Below, piece after piece: positions 1 to 8,627 of a stretch of DNA of 46,749 bases (position 1 is its first letter; each line of letters begins with the position of its first letter). The stretch covers positions 1 through 46,749 of the forward strand of contig CBFFZW010000030.1 of the NCBI GenBank assembly GCA_965646445.1. The letters are read 5' to 3'. The notes beneath the pieces are model-generated. The model saw only the letters and a program-made list of their open reading frames with translations. It ran no database searches and was not told the DNA's origin. Source of the DNA: UBA11524 sp965646445. Its GTDB lineage: Bacteria > Bacillota > Clostridia > Christensenellales > Aristaeellaceae. The translations under genes and the position numbers were made by a program.

Positions 1-23
1 CGCCCAGACTGATAAAAAACACC

Positions 24-216
24 CCGGGAGGTGTCGGAGGGCCCGCAGGCCCTCTGACTTCCAATCGTATCCCGGGGCTATGCCCCGGGGGCGGGTCTGC
101 GATCCCGTCAGGGATCGCTTCCCTACACTCGCTCACGACCGGGAACTTGCGTAGCAAGCGACCAGTGAGCGAGTGCCGTGAACCCTCTCCGCGAAATGCC
201 GCAGCATTTCGCGGAC
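24..216 (+). repeat. Palindrome-rich repeat, copy A
   Basis: A run of perfect hairpins just past the exporter stop codon. Arms are GAGGGCC/GGCCCTC (37-54), CCCGGGGC/GCCCCGGG (71-89), GCGATCCC/GGGATCGC (99-118), CACTCGCTCAC/GTGAGCGAGTG (126-175) enclosing CTTGC/GCAAG (146-158), and CCGCGAAATGC/GCATTTCGCGG (189-214). It aligns in order with copy B at 22190-22430: a GGGAGG-x3-CGGAGGG opening, a GGGGGCGG block, TACAC, CCGGGA, an inner hairpin, then CGACCAGTGAG and GAGTGC. Neither coding nor a known insertion sequence by eye. The left edge is approximate because the window starts here. Confidence 0.75.
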
Positions 217-220
217 GCCG

Positions 221-2026
221 TCAGGCGATATTCACGCCCTGCTCCCTTGCCTGAGCGGTGTACAGCTCCCAGTACGCGCCATGCTTGGCCATCAGCTCGT
301 CATGGCTGCCGGATTCCAGGATGCCCTTGTTGGAGATGTACAGGATGCGGTCGCAGTTCTTGATGGTGGACAGGCGGTGGGCGATGATGAAGGACGTGCG
401 GTTCTTCAGCAGAGCCTGGATGCCCTCCTGCAGCAGCTTCTCCGTCTTGGTGTCGATGGAGGAGGTGGCCTCGTCCAGAATCAGGATGCGCGGGTCGCTC
501 AGCAGCGTCCGGGCAAAGGACACCAGCTGCTTCTGCCCCTGGGAGAGGCGGTTGCCGCGCTCGTTCACCGCGGTCTTGTAGCCTTGCGGCATCTCCCGGA
601 TGAAGTCGTCCGCCCGCACCATTTCCGCGGCCCTGCGGACTTCCGCCTCCGTGGCGTCCAGGCAGCCGTAGCGGATATTGTCGAGGATGGTGCCGGAGAA
701 GATGAAGCTGTCCTGGAGCATGATGCCCAGCTGGGTGCGCAGGCTGTGGAGGGTCACGTCGGTGATGTCGTGGCTGCTGCCATCCTCGCCGTGGAGGACG
801 ATGCGGCCGCTGTTGAGGTTGTAGAAGCGGCACAGCAGGTTCACCACGGTGGACTTGCCCGCGCCGGTGGGGCCCACCAGGGCGATGCTTTCCCCGGCCT
901 TCACATGGAGGTTCAGGTGCTCCAGGACGTTGATGCCCTCCTCGTAGCCGAAGGTCACGTCCTCAAAATCCACCTGGCCGTCAATGACGGGAAGCTCCTT
1001 GGCGTCCGGCTTGTCATCCACCACCACGGGCTCATCCATGGTTTCAAAAATGCGCTCCAGATACGCCAGGTTGTTCACGAAGGAGTTGTAGATGTTCGCC
1101 AGGTTGGTGATGGGCTGCCAGAACCGGCTGACGTACTGGCCCATGGCCAGGATGACGCCGAAGGACACCATCTCGCCCCCCAGCCAGTACACGCCCGCCG
1201 TGTACAGCACCGTGAAGACGATCTGCGTGATGACCTCGCTGGACAGCCACACGCTGTTGCTGATGTAGATGGCGCGCATCCAAGCCTGACGGCAGGCCAG
1301 GGCCAGTCGGCGCATGATGCTGCCGTTGACCTCCTGCCGGGTGAAGAACTGGCTGACCTTCACGCCGTCAATGGATTCGGCCAGATAGGCGTTGTAGTTG
1401 GAGTTCTTGTTGCTCTGGTTCTGCCAGGCCCTGCGCTGGCGGGGCTTCAGGAACCAGATCACCGCCGCGAACAGCGGCAGACCGGCGATGACCACCGTCG
1501 CCAGCACCGCGTTGGTGGAATACATGAACACCACGATGAAGGCGATGTTGATGATTTCCAGAATGGAGTTGATGATGCCGTTGGACAGGATGTCCGAGAC
1601 GGAGTTGACGTAGTTGATGACGCGCACCAGGATTTTGCCCGCCGGACGGCTGTCATAGTAGCTGAAGGGCAGCCGCTGCAGATGGGCGAACAGATCCTTG
1701 CGGATGTCGTAAATAATCTCCTGGCTGGCATGGGCCATGAGCCTTGCGCGGATGACCGTGAAGATGATGCTGACCAGGATGATGCCCACAAAGGCCAGGG
1801 CCATCCTGCCCAGCATGGCCGTATCGCCCGCGGGCACCGCCACGTCCAGCACCCACTGGGTGATCTTGGGGATGAACAGCACCGCCACGCTGGCCAGGGC
1901 GCTGAGGATGAAGGCGGTCAGCATCCTGCCCCGCTGCCGCTTGATGTAATGGAAGGCGCGCTTCAAATGCCGGAGTTGAAAGGGGCTTTCCAGGGTCTCG
2001 TCCACGTCAAACTTATTGCGGGCCAT
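221..2026 (-). CDS. ABC exporter half-transporter, catalytic subunit
   Basis: A 601-residue type IV ABC exporter half: an N-terminal membrane domain (about 35-325), then a nucleotide-binding domain. Walker A is GPTGAGKS (385-392), the signature is LSQGQ (494-498, not the usual LSGGQ), Walker B is ILILDE (E519) and the switch histidine is H550. The ATP site built on its own Walker motifs is therefore intact. ATG overlaps the TGA of the upstream half by one base (TGATG), so translation is probably coupled. The pair should form a heterodimer exporting a lipid, peptide or drug; substrate unknown. The stop is followed at once by repeat copy A. Confidence 0.93.
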   Translation of the reverse strand: MARNKFDVDETLESPFQLRHLKRAFHYIKRQRGRMLTAFILSALASVAVLFIPKITQWVLDVAVPAGDTAMLGRMALAFVGIILVSIIFTVIRARLMAHASQEIIYDIRKDLFAHLQRLPFSYYDSRPAGKILVRVINYVNSVSDILSNGIINSILEIINIAFIVVFMYSTNAVLATVVIAGLPLFAAVIWFLKPRQRRAWQNQSNKNSNYNAYLAESIDGVKVSQFFTRQEVNGSIMRRLALACRQAWMRAIYISNSVWLSSEVITQIVFTVLYTAGVYWLGGEMVSFGVILAMGQYVSRFWQPITNLANIYNSFVNNLAYLERIFETMDEPVVVDDKPDAKELPVIDGQVDFEDVTFGYEEGINVLEHLNLHVKAGESIALVGPTGAGKSTVVNLLCRFYNLNSGRIVLHGEDGSSHDITDVTLHSLRTQLGIMLQDSFIFSGTILDNIRYGCLDATEAEVRRAAEMVRADDFIREMPQGYKTAVNERGNRLSQGQKQLVSFARTLLSDPRILILDEATSSIDTKTEKLLQEGIQALLKNRTSFIIAHRLSTIKNCDRILYISNKGILESGSHDELMAKHGAYWELYTAQAREQGVNIA

Positions 2027-3768
2027 CAGGCATTCACCTCCTCGGGATCAATGCCGTTTTGCAGGCAGTAGGTTTCGTAATAGTACCCCTTCTGCGCCAG
2101 AAGCTCCTGATGGGTGCCGCGCTCGGACACCTTGCCGTCCTTGAGGATGAGGATCTGGTCGGCGTCCTTCACCGAGGAAATGCGCTGGGCGATGATGATC
2201 TTGGTGCAGTCATAGGGCAGCTGCCGAAGCTCCCGCTGGATGTACTGCTCCGTTTCCATGTCCACGGCGGAGGTGGTGTCGTCCATCACCAGAATGCCGG
2301 GGCACACCGCCAGGGCGCGGGCCAGGGCAATGCGCTGCCGCTGGCCGCCGGAGAGGCCCACGCCGCGTTCGCCCACAATGGTATCATAGCCCTCCGGCAG
2401 CTTGGTGATGAAGTCGTCCGCGGCGGCCCGGCGGGCAAAGTCATGCACCTGCTCCTCGGTCAGCTCCTGGTTGCCGAAGGCCACGTTGCCCTCCACCGTA
2501 TCGGAGAAAAGGAACACATCCTGAATGGCTGTGCCGATGCCGTGCCGCAGCTCCTGCAGCTTCCAGCGGCGGACATCGCAGCCGTCCACGAGGATTTCGC
2601 CGTCCCGCACGTCGTAGAACCGCGCCATCAGCTGAATCAGCGTGGTCTTGCCCGAGCCCGTGGGGCCCATGATGGCGATGGTCTGCCCCGGCTCGGCAGT
2701 GAAGCTGACGTCGCTGAGCACATCCTGGCCGTCATAGGCAAAGGACACATGGCGGAATTCCACGCGGCCCTGCACCTTCTCGTGGTGCACCGCGTCCTCG
2801 GAATCCTTGATGTCCGGCTTCACCAGATCGATCTGCATGACCTTGGTGGCCGAGGTGATGAAGCGCTGCACGTCGTTGAGCAGGTTGCCCAGGTTCCGCA
2901 TGGGGTTGCTCAACGCCCAGCTCAGGGAGGTGAAGACCGTCAGGCCGCCCGCCGTCAATTCGCCCCGCATGATGAACAGGCCGCCCAGGAACACCGTAAT
3001 CAGCGTCATGGCGTTGGCCAGCACCTCAATAAAGGGATAGAAGGACAGCCACAGCTTGTTGATGCCCAGGTTCGCGTCCCGGAAGGCGGCGCTGCGGTCA
3101 TCAAAGAGGCCTTTTTCCCGCTCTTCCCGGGCGAAGGCCTTCACCACGCGGTTGCCCGCGATGTTCTCCTGGGCGGCGGTGTTCATATCGGACAGCTTAT
3201 CGCGCATGTCGATGAACAGCGGCCGTACCCTGGAGGAATAAATTTTGGTTATCACCATCAGCAGCGGCGTCACGGCCACCAGGCTCAGCGCCAGCTTCCA
3301 ATTGATAAAGAAAAGATAAACGGACGTGGACAGGAACATCACAACGTTATCGACCACCATGTAGTCGATGGCGGCAAGAAAGTGGCGGCACCACTCCACA
3401 TCGGCGGACATGCGGGTCATCAGATCGCCGGTGCGGTTGCGGTCAAAAAAGCGCATATCCTGGAACTGCAGCTTGGTAAACAAGCGCGTCCGCAGATGGA
3501 ACAGCGTGTTCTGCGAGCTCTTTTCCAGCGTGACCACCATGAGGTACCTCAGCCCCTCCCGCAGGAGCTTGAAGGCCAGCATGGTCAGCAGGATGCCCAT
3601 GAGCGGCTCGGGGTTCTGACCCACGATCACCTCATCCACCAGCCTGGCTGTCAGCGCCGGGTTAATCAGCAGCATGACCGATGTCACGGCGCTGATGACG
3701 AGTGCGAAGATGTGCTTTCGACGGAAGGGCTTGTCCATGAGGGACCACAGCCATTGAATCTGATGCAT
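2026..3768 (-). CDS. ABC exporter half-transporter, degenerate-site subunit
   Basis: A 580-residue exporter half with a membrane domain (about 15-310) and nucleotide-binding domain. Walker A is GPTGSGKT (368-375) and the signature is a perfect LSGGQ (472-476). The catalytic glutamate after Walker B is Asp (MDD, D497) and the switch histidine is Gln (IAQR, Q528). One of the dimer's two sites (this Walker A/B plus the partner's LSQGQ) should hydrolyse ATP poorly, while the other is canonical. That asymmetry is known from heterodimeric exporters such as TM287/288 and BmrCD. First gene of a two-gene operon with its own promoter at 3816-3844. Confidence 0.93.
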   Translation of the reverse strand: MHQIQWLWSLMDKPFRRKHIFALVISAVTSVMLLINPALTARLVDEVIVGQNPEPLMGILLTMLAFKLLREGLRYLMVVTLEKSSQNTLFHLRTRLFTKLQFQDMRFFDRNRTGDLMTRMSADVEWCRHFLAAIDYMVVDNVVMFLSTSVYLFFINWKLALSLVAVTPLLMVITKIYSSRVRPLFIDMRDKLSDMNTAAQENIAGNRVVKAFAREEREKGLFDDRSAAFRDANLGINKLWLSFYPFIEVLANAMTLITVFLGGLFIMRGELTAGGLTVFTSLSWALSNPMRNLGNLLNDVQRFITSATKVMQIDLVKPDIKDSEDAVHHEKVQGRVEFRHVSFAYDGQDVLSDVSFTAEPGQTIAIMGPTGSGKTTLIQLMARFYDVRDGEILVDGCDVRRWKLQELRHGIGTAIQDVFLFSDTVEGNVAFGNQELTEEQVHDFARRAAADDFITKLPEGYDTIVGERGVGLSGGQRQRIALARALAVCPGILVMDDTTSAVDMETEQYIQRELRQLPYDCTKIIIAQRISSVKDADQILILKDGKVSERGTHQELLAQKGYYYETYCLQNGIDPEEVNA

Positions 3769-3815
3769 CCGATCTTATCCTCCGCTATTCCGTTGTGGGG
3801 CCTTTTTCCAGGGGG

Positions 3816-3844
3816 AGTATAGCACAGCGGCGGCCGATTTGCAA
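3816..3844 (-). promoter_or_regulatory. Sigma-A promoter of the exporter operon
   Basis: On the minus strand TTGCAA (3839-3844), a 17-base spacer and TATACT (3816-3821), about 50 bases before the exporter start. The -35 lies in an AT-rich patch with repeated TGCAA/TTGCA units (3840-3865) that could bind a regulator; the patch also spans the space after the kinase stop. No clear terminator separates the kinase gene from this promoter. Confidence 0.7.
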
Positions 3845-3878
3845 TGCAGTTTTCGTTGCATTTTTGTGCACTTTTGTG

Positions 3879-5654
3879 TCAATTATCGACTTTTCGTTTC
3901 CTTTTGTCCTTCTTTTCCATTGAACATGGAAAACGAAGCGTTACCGTGGTTCCCTCGCCTTCAGCGGCGTCGATGGAAACGCCGTAGCCCTCGCCGTAGC
4001 GCAGCGCCATCCGCCTGTGCGCGTTGTACAAGCCGATGCTTTCCTCCTCCGTCCCGCCCCGCTTAAGGGCCTGGCGAAGCCGCGCCAGCTTATCCGGCGG
4101 GATACCGCGGCCATTGTCCGAGACCGTAATCACCACGTCCTCCCCCTCGCGCCGCGCCCTGACATCCACTCGAGACCGACCCTCCAGTCCGCGCAGACCA
4201 TGAACATAAGCATTTTCCAGGTACGGCTCCAGGATCAGCCGGCAGCAGGGCGCCTCCAGGCAATCCTCCGCCACATCCCAATGAAAGCGCCCATCGCCCT
4301 GATGGCGCATTTCAAGGATTTCGCAAAAGCTCCGGGAATGGCGGATCTCCTCCTCCAGGGTGGTCAGCTTGTGCGGATCGGACAGCACATAGCCCATGAA
4401 GTCCATCATGTTCTCCACCATGCAGGCGGCCTCCGAAGCCATGCCCTCATTCTCAACGATCTTCCAGTAAATGGTGCGCAGGGTGTTGATCTGAAAATGT
4501 GGGTTGATCTGATATTGCAGGGCGCGATCCTCCAGCAGCTCCATCTGGTAGCGCTTTTCATTGATCTGCATCCGCATCATCTCGCTGTGAAGCCCTGTGC
4601 GCTCCATCTCCCGGATGATGTAGCCGAACACATCCCGGGGCGAATCCACCGGCGTGATCCGCCCGCCGTTGGCGACCGTTTCCACCGCCTCCAGCACAGC
4701 CCGCACCTTTTTCAGGTTGCTTCGGGCGCTGAAGGCGGACAGCAGCACAATCAGAATGACGCACAGCACCACCAGCAACGCGAAAAACCGCATGGCCTGC
4801 CGCTGAACGGCATAGAGGGCGTCCAGCGGCGTGACGGCGACAAAGTTCCAGCCATACCGGGAAAGCTCCCGGACGCTCACCCGGGCCTGGACGCCGTTCC
4901 ACAGGCATTCGCGCACACCCTCGCCGGCGTGAAGCAGCGTCCCCACGACATCCAAATCAGCGTCGTCCTCGCCGCTCAGGGCCACCACCGCGTCCCCGCT
5001 GATGAGAAAAACCTGCTGTCCCGCGTTGGGCAGCACCGCCTGCAGGGTCTCCCGCAGCTTCATCAGGTCAATGTTCATCACCACCAGACCGCTGGTGGTC
5101 ATCATGCCGGAAAACGCAGAACGGACAAAGCTGATGACTTCCTTATCCCGCTCCATGGCGAAGCGGGCGGGAATGGTTCGCCGCGTCATGGTCGGGAGGG
5201 GCTGAGGCGTCAGGGACGCCAGCCATTGTCCCTCCGCCGTGTCGGCCATGGACGCGATCTTCTGCCCGGAGGAATAATATTTGTCCATGCCGCTGACATA
5301 AATATCCGCCGAGTCAATGTACGGGCAGGCCGCGATAATGGACAGGATGGAGTGGTGCAGGTTGTTCAGCGTGTTCAGGTCGGTGAGGCTGATTTCCTGT
5401 CCGCTGGCGAAATGCTTGAGGGCCGTCACCATCTGGTAATTGGCGGAAACGAAAACCTCCACCGAATCGAAAATCTGGAAGGCCAGGTCACAGGCGCCGC
5501 TGGCCTGGGTGATGACCGCCTCGTTCTGGGCGTCCATCTGGCCGCGCATGGAGCGGCTCAGGAACAGGTTGACCGCCGCGCCCAGGATCAGGATGGGAAT
5601 CAGCATGAACAGCGTCATGCGGTTCAGCGTCATCAGGAAGAAACGCTTGAGCAT
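3879..5654 (-). CDS. Sensor histidine kinase, YesM family
   Basis: A 591-residue membrane kinase: TM helix about 12-32, extracellular sensor region about 35-285, second TM about 290-310, HAMP-like linker, His_kinase domain and HATPase domain with DNGRGIPP in the N/G1 box. The phospho-accepting histidine is H386 in QINPHFQINTL; the family norm is QINPHFLYNTL, so two residues after HF are changed. It starts directly after the response regulator stop. Kinases of this family often sense sugar-binding proteins or extracellular glycans; here it is the last gene of a sugar-uptake operon, so control of that operon is the natural inference. Confidence 0.93.
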   Translation of the reverse strand: MLKRFFLMTLNRMTLFMLIPILILGAAVNLFLSRSMRGQMDAQNEAVITQASGACDLAFQIFDSVEVFVSANYQMVTALKHFASGQEISLTDLNTLNNLHHSILSIIAACPYIDSADIYVSGMDKYYSSGQKIASMADTAEGQWLASLTPQPLPTMTRRTIPARFAMERDKEVISFVRSAFSGMMTTSGLVVMNIDLMKLRETLQAVLPNAGQQVFLISGDAVVALSGEDDADLDVVGTLLHAGEGVRECLWNGVQARVSVRELSRYGWNFVAVTPLDALYAVQRQAMRFFALLVVLCVILIVLLSAFSARSNLKKVRAVLEAVETVANGGRITPVDSPRDVFGYIIREMERTGLHSEMMRMQINEKRYQMELLEDRALQYQINPHFQINTLRTIYWKIVENEGMASEAACMVENMMDFMGYVLSDPHKLTTLEEEIRHSRSFCEILEMRHQGDGRFHWDVAEDCLEAPCCRLILEPYLENAYVHGLRGLEGRSRVDVRARREGEDVVITVSDNGRGIPPDKLARLRQALKRGGTEEESIGLYNAHRRMALRYGEGYGVSIDAAEGEGTTVTLRFPCSMEKKDKRKRKVDN

Positions 5655-6368
5655 TTATTTCTCCCTTCTCTCGCCGTCCAGAAACCTTAAGGGTGTCATT
5701 CCTGTGTGCTTCTTGAAGGCGCGGATGAAACTCTGCGTATCCGCATAGCCCAGGCGCTGGGAAACCTCGCCCACCCGCAGGCGCTGGCGGGTCAGCATAT
5801 CCTCCGCCGCGCGCATTTTCTCCTGGATCAGGTACTTTTGAAAATTCATCCCCTCGCTGTCCTTGAACAGGCGGCTGAGATAGCTGGGGCTGATGTGCAG
5901 CCGCGCGGCGGCGTCCTGCAAGGTGGCGGTGTCCAGATGCTCCTCCACATAACGGTACAGTCGGCGGATCACCTCGTTATCGCTTTGGGGCGCGCTGCCC
6001 AGGCTGGCGGCGGCCTTTTTCAGCGCCTCCAGGAGCACCGCATTTTTATCCGATTTGAGCACATACGCCACCGCGCCATAGTCGATCATCTGGCGGGCAT
6101 AATCAAAAACATGATAGCCGCTGAGGATGATGATCGGCATGGCCGGATGCGTCTGACGCACCCGGCGCACCAGTTCAATCCCGTTCATGCCGGGCATCTC
6201 GATGTCGCAGAGCATGGCGTCAATGGGCTGTGAGGCCAGCACACGAAGGGCTTCCACCCCGGAGGCGGCGGTGGCGGCCACCCGGAACCCGGCGTCCTCC
6301 CAAGGAAAAAATCGCGCATAGCCGCGCAGCATTTCCGTTTCGTCATCAACCACCAGCAAGCGGTACAT
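5655..6368 (-). CDS. Response regulator, REC plus AraC-type DNA-binding domain
   Basis: A 237-residue protein with a receiver domain (1-120; acidic pair at D8/D9, phospho-acceptor D55 in LCDIEMPG, Lys in VLKSDKN) and a C-terminal AraC/XylS double helix-turn-helix (about 135-235). I chose the ATG at 6368 over an upstream one at 6401 because GGGAGGG lies a few bases before it and MYRLLVVDDE is a normal receiver start. Compact compared with typical YesN regulators of about 500 residues: the linker is nearly absent. Partner of the adjoining kinase, 60 bases after the cupin gene. Confidence 0.93.
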   Translation of the reverse strand: MYRLLVVDDETEMLRGYARFFPWEDAGFRVAATAASGVEALRVLASQPIDAMLCDIEMPGMNGIELVRRVRQTHPAMPIIILSGYHVFDYARQMIDYGAVAYVLKSDKNAVLLEALKKAAASLGSAPQSDNEVIRRLYRYVEEHLDTATLQDAAARLHISPSYLSRLFKDSEGMNFQKYLIQEKMRAAEDMLTRQRLRVGEVSQRLGYADTQSFIRAFKKHTGMTPLRFLDGERREK

Positions 6369-6428
6369 GGCCGTCCCTCCCCCCTGACTATCGTTCATCA
6401 TACCAGCTTCCCACCAAAAAGCAAGGCC

Positions 6429-6809
6429 TTATGTCAGCTGTTTTGCCAAGGGCCAGGCCGGAATGATCTCGGTGTTCGCCGGGCCGGTATCCGCCGCCTC
6501 CTGGATCACATAAACTGTTCGGCCCTCGACCCAGGCGGCGTGCCTCATGCCTCGGGGTACCCGTATGCCCTCGCCGCTCAGCAGCGTATGCGTAACGCCC
6601 AACGCCTCCGCCGAGGAGGTCAGGTGAACGCGCAGGCAGCCGCTGACGACCACGAACACCTCCTCCGTGGCCAGATGCCGTTCCAGCTTCCCCGGCACGC
6701 CCAGAAAGGGAAAGCCCACGCTGTCAATCAGCGCGCATTTCCAGCCGCCGCAGCCCGTTTCCCGAACCTGCCCGACCGCGCCGCCTCTCTCGTCCACACA
6801 AACAATCAT
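6429..6809 (-). CDS. Small cupin-domain protein
   Basis: A 126-residue single-domain cupin. Motif 1 reads HLATEEVFVVVSG, with His and Glu metal ligands spaced as in the family, and motif 2 reads GEGIRVPRGMRHAAWV. No signal peptide, so cytosolic. The ATG overlaps the stop of the lactonase-like gene (ATGA), so it belongs to the sugar-uptake operon. Cupins of this kind include sugar isomerases, uronate-processing enzymes and ureidoglycolate lyase-like proteins; the sequence does not choose between them. Confidence 0.8.
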   Translation of the reverse strand: MIVCVDERGGAVGQVRETGCGGWKCALIDSVGFPFLGVPGKLERHLATEEVFVVVSGCLRVHLTSSAEALGVTHTLLSGEGIRVPRGMRHAAWVEGRTVYVIQEAADTGPANTEIIPAWPLAKQLT

Positions 6810-7768
6810 GGCTCATCCTCCCGATATTCCAGCCAGAGAAGCTCCTCCCCCGACGCGGCATGGCGCCGCTCTCCCGTCGGCATACCGCTTTCGTCCAGGG
6901 CGTCCGCCGCAATCCGCCGGCTTCCCTTGCCTGCCGTATACAGGGTTTCCCCCGCGCCGTCCAGGCAGAAGGATGTGGGCTCGGCATCCACGGGAATCCA
7001 GCCGATGGGAGACAGCCCTTTTTCCGTCATGCGGAACACCGCCAGGTTATCCGCGCCCCGGTTGGCGGCGTAGAGCATCGGAAGCCGCGGATGCAGCTGC
7101 AGCTCCGAGCCGCTGTTTTCCCCCTGAAACCCCGTTGGCAGCGTGCTCCACCGGCCTGTCAGCGTCAGAAAGCCCGCCCGCTCCTCCAGGCGGCATACCG
7201 CGCTGTCCCGGAAGGCCACGCCGTAATATGCCTTCCCCTGCCGCTTCAGGTGGCGGATATCGACGGCCATGGGCCTGCTCTCCGCCAGACGGATCACCCC
7301 CGGTTCCTCCAGAACAAAGCGTTCCAGCAGGCGGACATCCGGGTGGGGCACATAGAACGCGCCCTCTCCCTCATCCAGGCAGATACAGTGGGCCGCCTTT
7401 TCCGTCATCCACACCTGACTGCGGGTTTCCAGGGGCATACCATCCTCATCCAGGGCCCAGCACTGCACCAGGCCGCCGTTATAGCTGGCGCCAAGGAGCG
7501 TCCCCCGCGCCAGCCCCAGGTTGCACATCCGCGCCCGGGCATAGGCGGTATGCAGCCATCGCGGCAGCTCCGGCCGGGTCATATCGTAGGTTTTCACCGT
7601 GCCGGTCTGGGTGGAGAGGTACATTCGCCGTCCATCCCCGCTGAAGAGGATCCGCCGGGGGCCTTCGTGTACATGCAGCCGTCCGGCCACCCGAACCTCC
7701 GTGCCCTCCGCGCGATAGATCCACAGCTGCCCATCCTCACAGCAGGAGGCATACAACCATCCGCTCAT
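6806..7768 (-). CDS. Lactonase-family seven-bladed beta-propeller protein
   Basis: A 320-residue protein resembling the 6-phosphogluconolactonase/YbhE family (PF10282). The best match is the second half: GSELQLHPRLPMLYAANRG, then a blade ending in AVFRMTEKGL, then an FCLDGAGETLYTAGKG blade. No signal peptide. It starts one base after the permease stop and overlaps the cupin gene. In a sugar-import operon it could open a sugar-acid lactone, but the family also contains non-enzymatic propellers. Catalytic residues cannot be assigned by eye. Confidence 0.75.
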   Translation of the reverse strand: MSGWLYASCCEDGQLWIYRAEGTEVRVAGRLHVHEGPRRILFSGDGRRMYLSTQTGTVKTYDMTRPELPRWLHTAYARARMCNLGLARGTLLGASYNGGLVQCWALDEDGMPLETRSQVWMTEKAAHCICLDEGEGAFYVPHPDVRLLERFVLEEPGVIRLAESRPMAVDIRHLKRQGKAYYGVAFRDSAVCRLEERAGFLTLTGRWSTLPTGFQGENSGSELQLHPRLPMLYAANRGADNLAVFRMTEKGLSPIGWIPVDAEPTSFCLDGAGETLYTAGKGSRRIAADALDESGMPTGERRHAASGEELLWLEYREDEP

Positions 7769-7769
7769 A

Positions 7770-8627
7770 TCACTTCAACCCCGTGGTGGCGATGCCTTCC
7801 ACCAGATACTTCTGCGCGATGAAGAACAGCACGAAGGGCGGAACGATGGAGGCCAGGCACATGGAGAACAGCTTGCCCCACGCCACGTTGGTGGTGATGT
7901 CCAGGGACATCTTCAGCCCCAGGGCGATGGTGTACTTGGAGACGGAATTAATGTACAGCATCTGATTGAAAAAGTCGTTCCACGTCCACATGAACTGGAA
8001 GACGCCCGCGGAAAACATCGCCGGGATGGTCAGGGGAAAAATGACGCACCACAGGATCTGGAAACTGCCGCAGCCGTCGATCTTCGCCGCCTCGTCCAGC
8101 TCCCGGGGAATGCTGCGGATGAACTGCAGCAGCAGGTAGATGAAAAACGCGCCGCCGCCGAAAATGGAAGGAACAATCAGCGGATAGTAGGTGTCGATCC
8201 AGCCCATCCGGGCGAACATCAAGTACCGGGGGATCATCATCACCGTGGCCGGCAGCATCATGGTGGAAAGCATCAGCGTAAAGAACACCCGCTTGCCCGT
8301 AAACTCAAACCGGGCAAAGCCGTAGGCGATCAGCAGCGCCGATACCAGGGTAAAAAGCACCACCGGAACGACGATGATGAACGTGTTGGCAAAGAACGTG
8401 GTATAGCTGTACTGTCCAGAGCCCTTCCAGGCCTGCGCGAAAACCGACCAGTCCCAGGCGGAGGGCAGCGCCAGGGAATGACCGAAAATCTCCGCGTTGC
8501 TCTTGAAGCAGCTGATGAACAGCCAGAAGAAGGGATAAATATACACCAGGGTTACCAGCACCATCAGCCCGAAAAGCAGGAGCTTTCCCGGGCGGACGGC
8601 GCGCTTGCCCGCTTTGACGGCCGTCAC
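7770..8627 (-). CDS. Carbohydrate ABC transporter permease, MalG type
   Basis: A 285-residue inner permease with six predicted membrane helices and the EAA loop (ELDEAAKIDGCGSFQILWCVIFPL) that docks the ATPase. It ends in GIATTGLK, usual for this family. The start is GTG at 8627, overlapping the TGA of the upstream permease (GTGA), so translation is probably coupled. Forms a heterodimeric channel with the 305-residue permease. No ATPase gene is present. Confidence 0.93.
   Translation of the reverse strand: MTAVKAGKRAVRPGKLLLFGLMVLVTLVYIYPFFWLFISCFKSNAEIFGHSLALPSAWDWSVFAQAWKGSGQYSYTTFFANTFIIVVPVVLFTLVSALLIAYGFARFEFTGKRVFFTLMLSTMMLPATVMMIPRYLMFARMGWIDTYYPLIVPSIFGGGAFFIYLLLQFIRSIPRELDEAAKIDGCGSFQILWCVIFPLTIPAMFSAGVFQFMWTWNDFFNQMLYINSVSKYTIALGLKMSLDITTNVAWGKLFSMCLASIVPPFVLFFIAQKYLVEGIATTGLK

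Noticed and set aside
24..216. CRISPR array or tRNA-like cluster in the hairpin-rich repeat
   Set aside because: No regular repeat and spacer periodicity; stems differ in sequence and spacing, and no acceptor or anticodon arms can be drawn.
281..5690. Long plus-strand frames of 550-600 codons opposite the exporter and kinase genes
   Set aside because: They mirror real genes on the other strand, are rich in His, Gln, Gly and Val without domains, and have no ribosome sites. GC-rich wobble bases remove stop codons on the opposite strand.
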